A DNA stretch of 5,457 bases. It comes from Chitinophagaceae bacterium. GTDB lineage: Bacteria; Bacteroidota; Bacteroidia; Chitinophagales; Chitinophagaceae. The position numbers were made by a program, and so were the translations under genes. Location of the stretch: the NCBI GenBank assembly GCA_025351145.1, contig JANXWM010000570.1, forward strand, positions 1 through 5,457, in the 5' to 3' direction. This document shows, piece by piece, positions 4,876 through 5,457 of this stretch (position 1 is its first letter; the number at the start of each line of letters is the position of its first letter). Under the pieces are notes generated by a model. It searched no databases. It was not told the DNA's origin and saw only the letters and a program-made list of their open reading frames with translations.

Positions 4876-5457
4876 TTATGCCGAAACAATTTTTTGTTTC
4901 TCAAACTGCATACTGTGCAGTTTGCTGTAAAATCCACCAAATGCCAGCAATTCTTCATGTGTTCCCACTTCTTTTATTTCGCCCTTATCCAATACAATTA
5001 TCTTACTTGCTTTGCGGATAGTGGAAAGGCGGTGTGCAATAACGATGGAGGTTCTGCCGGTAATCAATGCATCAATTGCTTTTTGTATCAGCATCTCACT
5101 TTCTGTATCAATGGACGAAGTAGCTTCATCAAGAATTAATACGGATGGATTATACAACAGTGCCCTTATAAAGGAAATCAGCTGCCGTTGGCCAAGGCTA
5201 AGGGTTGTTCCTCTTTCCATCACATTGTAACTGTAACCGCCGGGCAACTGCATAATAAAATCGTGAACGCCGATCATTTTCGCAGCTTCCATTACCTGCT
5301 GCTTGGATATTTCGGAATTTCGGAGTGTAATATTATCCATTACAGAACCGGAGAACAGGAACACATCCTGTAAAACCACACCAATACTGCTTCTTAACCT
5401 GTCCAATTTGTACTCTTCGATATTTATTCCGTCGAGTTTTATGGAACCATTCTGTAT
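4876..5457 (-). CDS. ABC exporter, C-terminal part of the ATP-binding domain (5' end outside window)
   Basis: The visible 193 residues are the C-terminal part of an ABC nucleotide-binding domain, which hydrolyses ATP to drive transport across the inner membrane. The frame is open to the window edge and starts with IQNGSIKLDG, the strand that normally lies about 20 residues after Walker A, so Walker A and any fused membrane domain lie outside. Visible in order are the Q-loop (Q30 in VVLQD), the signature LSLGQ (86-90) followed by RQ, Walker B VLILDE (106-111) with catalytic Glu111 intact, the D-loop SSID (114-117) and the switch His142 in IAHRLST. The spacing and the LSLGQRQL form fit the exporter (MsbA/MdlB-like, TMD-NBD fusion) group, but the substrate cannot be told. 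The signature has Leu where LSGGQ has its first Gly. A TTG at 5406 is an internal Leu codon, not the start. The stop is TAA, about 100 bp before atpB. Confidence 0.93.
   Translation of the reverse strand: MQNGSIKLDGINIEEYKLDRLRSSIGVVLQDVFLFSGSVMDNITLRNSEISKQQVMEAAKMIGVHDFIMQLPGGYSYNVMERGTTLSLGQRQLISFIRALLYNPSVLILDEATSSIDTESEMLIQKAIDALITGRTSIVIAHRLSTIRKASKIIVLDKGEIKEVGTHEELLAFGGFYSKLHSMQFEKQKIVSA

Overview
The window carries most of an F-type ATP synthase operon, read entirely on the minus strand (right to left): atpB (subunit a), atpE (c), atpF (b), atpH (delta) and atpA (alpha). To its right, the window cuts into the C-terminal nucleotide-binding half of an ABC exporter on the same strand. 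No complete gene lies on the plus strand.

Several signs point to Bacteroidota, most likely Chitinophagaceae or a near relative. Subunit a is long (388 aa), with a cleavable signal peptide and a periplasmic N-terminal domain. atpD and atpC are absent between the F0 genes and the end of the cluster. The only convincing promoter has the Bacteroidota -7 form TAnnTTTG. Most genes lack a Shine-Dalgarno sequence, and the spacers hold short AT-rich and palindromic repeats typical of these genomes. The family assignment rests on recollection of similar sequences, not on a search.

Layout from right to left: partial ABC exporter (5457-4876); about 100 bp holding a T-tract and the atp promoter (box 4799-4792); atpB (4771-3605); 31 bp; atpE (3573-3328); a 245-bp spacer with a hairpin next to the atpE stop, a dispersed-repeat copy and a GC-rich palindrome next to atpF; atpF (3082-2588); an 84-bp spacer that is mostly one 21-bp hairpin; atpH (2503-1940); a 190-bp spacer with another dispersed-repeat copy and another palindrome next to atpA; atpA (1749-172); and about 170 bp with a tandem repeat, a strong intrinsic terminator and a third dispersed-repeat copy. 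No spacer exceeds 300 bp, and no RNA gene, CRISPR array or insertion sequence is visible.

Together a, b and c form the membrane F0 motor, delta (OSCP) clamps the stator to the F1 head, and alpha is the non-catalytic head subunit. Gamma, beta and epsilon are not in the window. The genes themselves are ordinary. The interest lies in the spacers: those after atpE, atpF, atpH and atpA each carry an inverted repeat, and two of these (after atpE and after atpF) are placed where they could set relative mRNA levels of the subunits. I found no evidence of a wholly new biological system.
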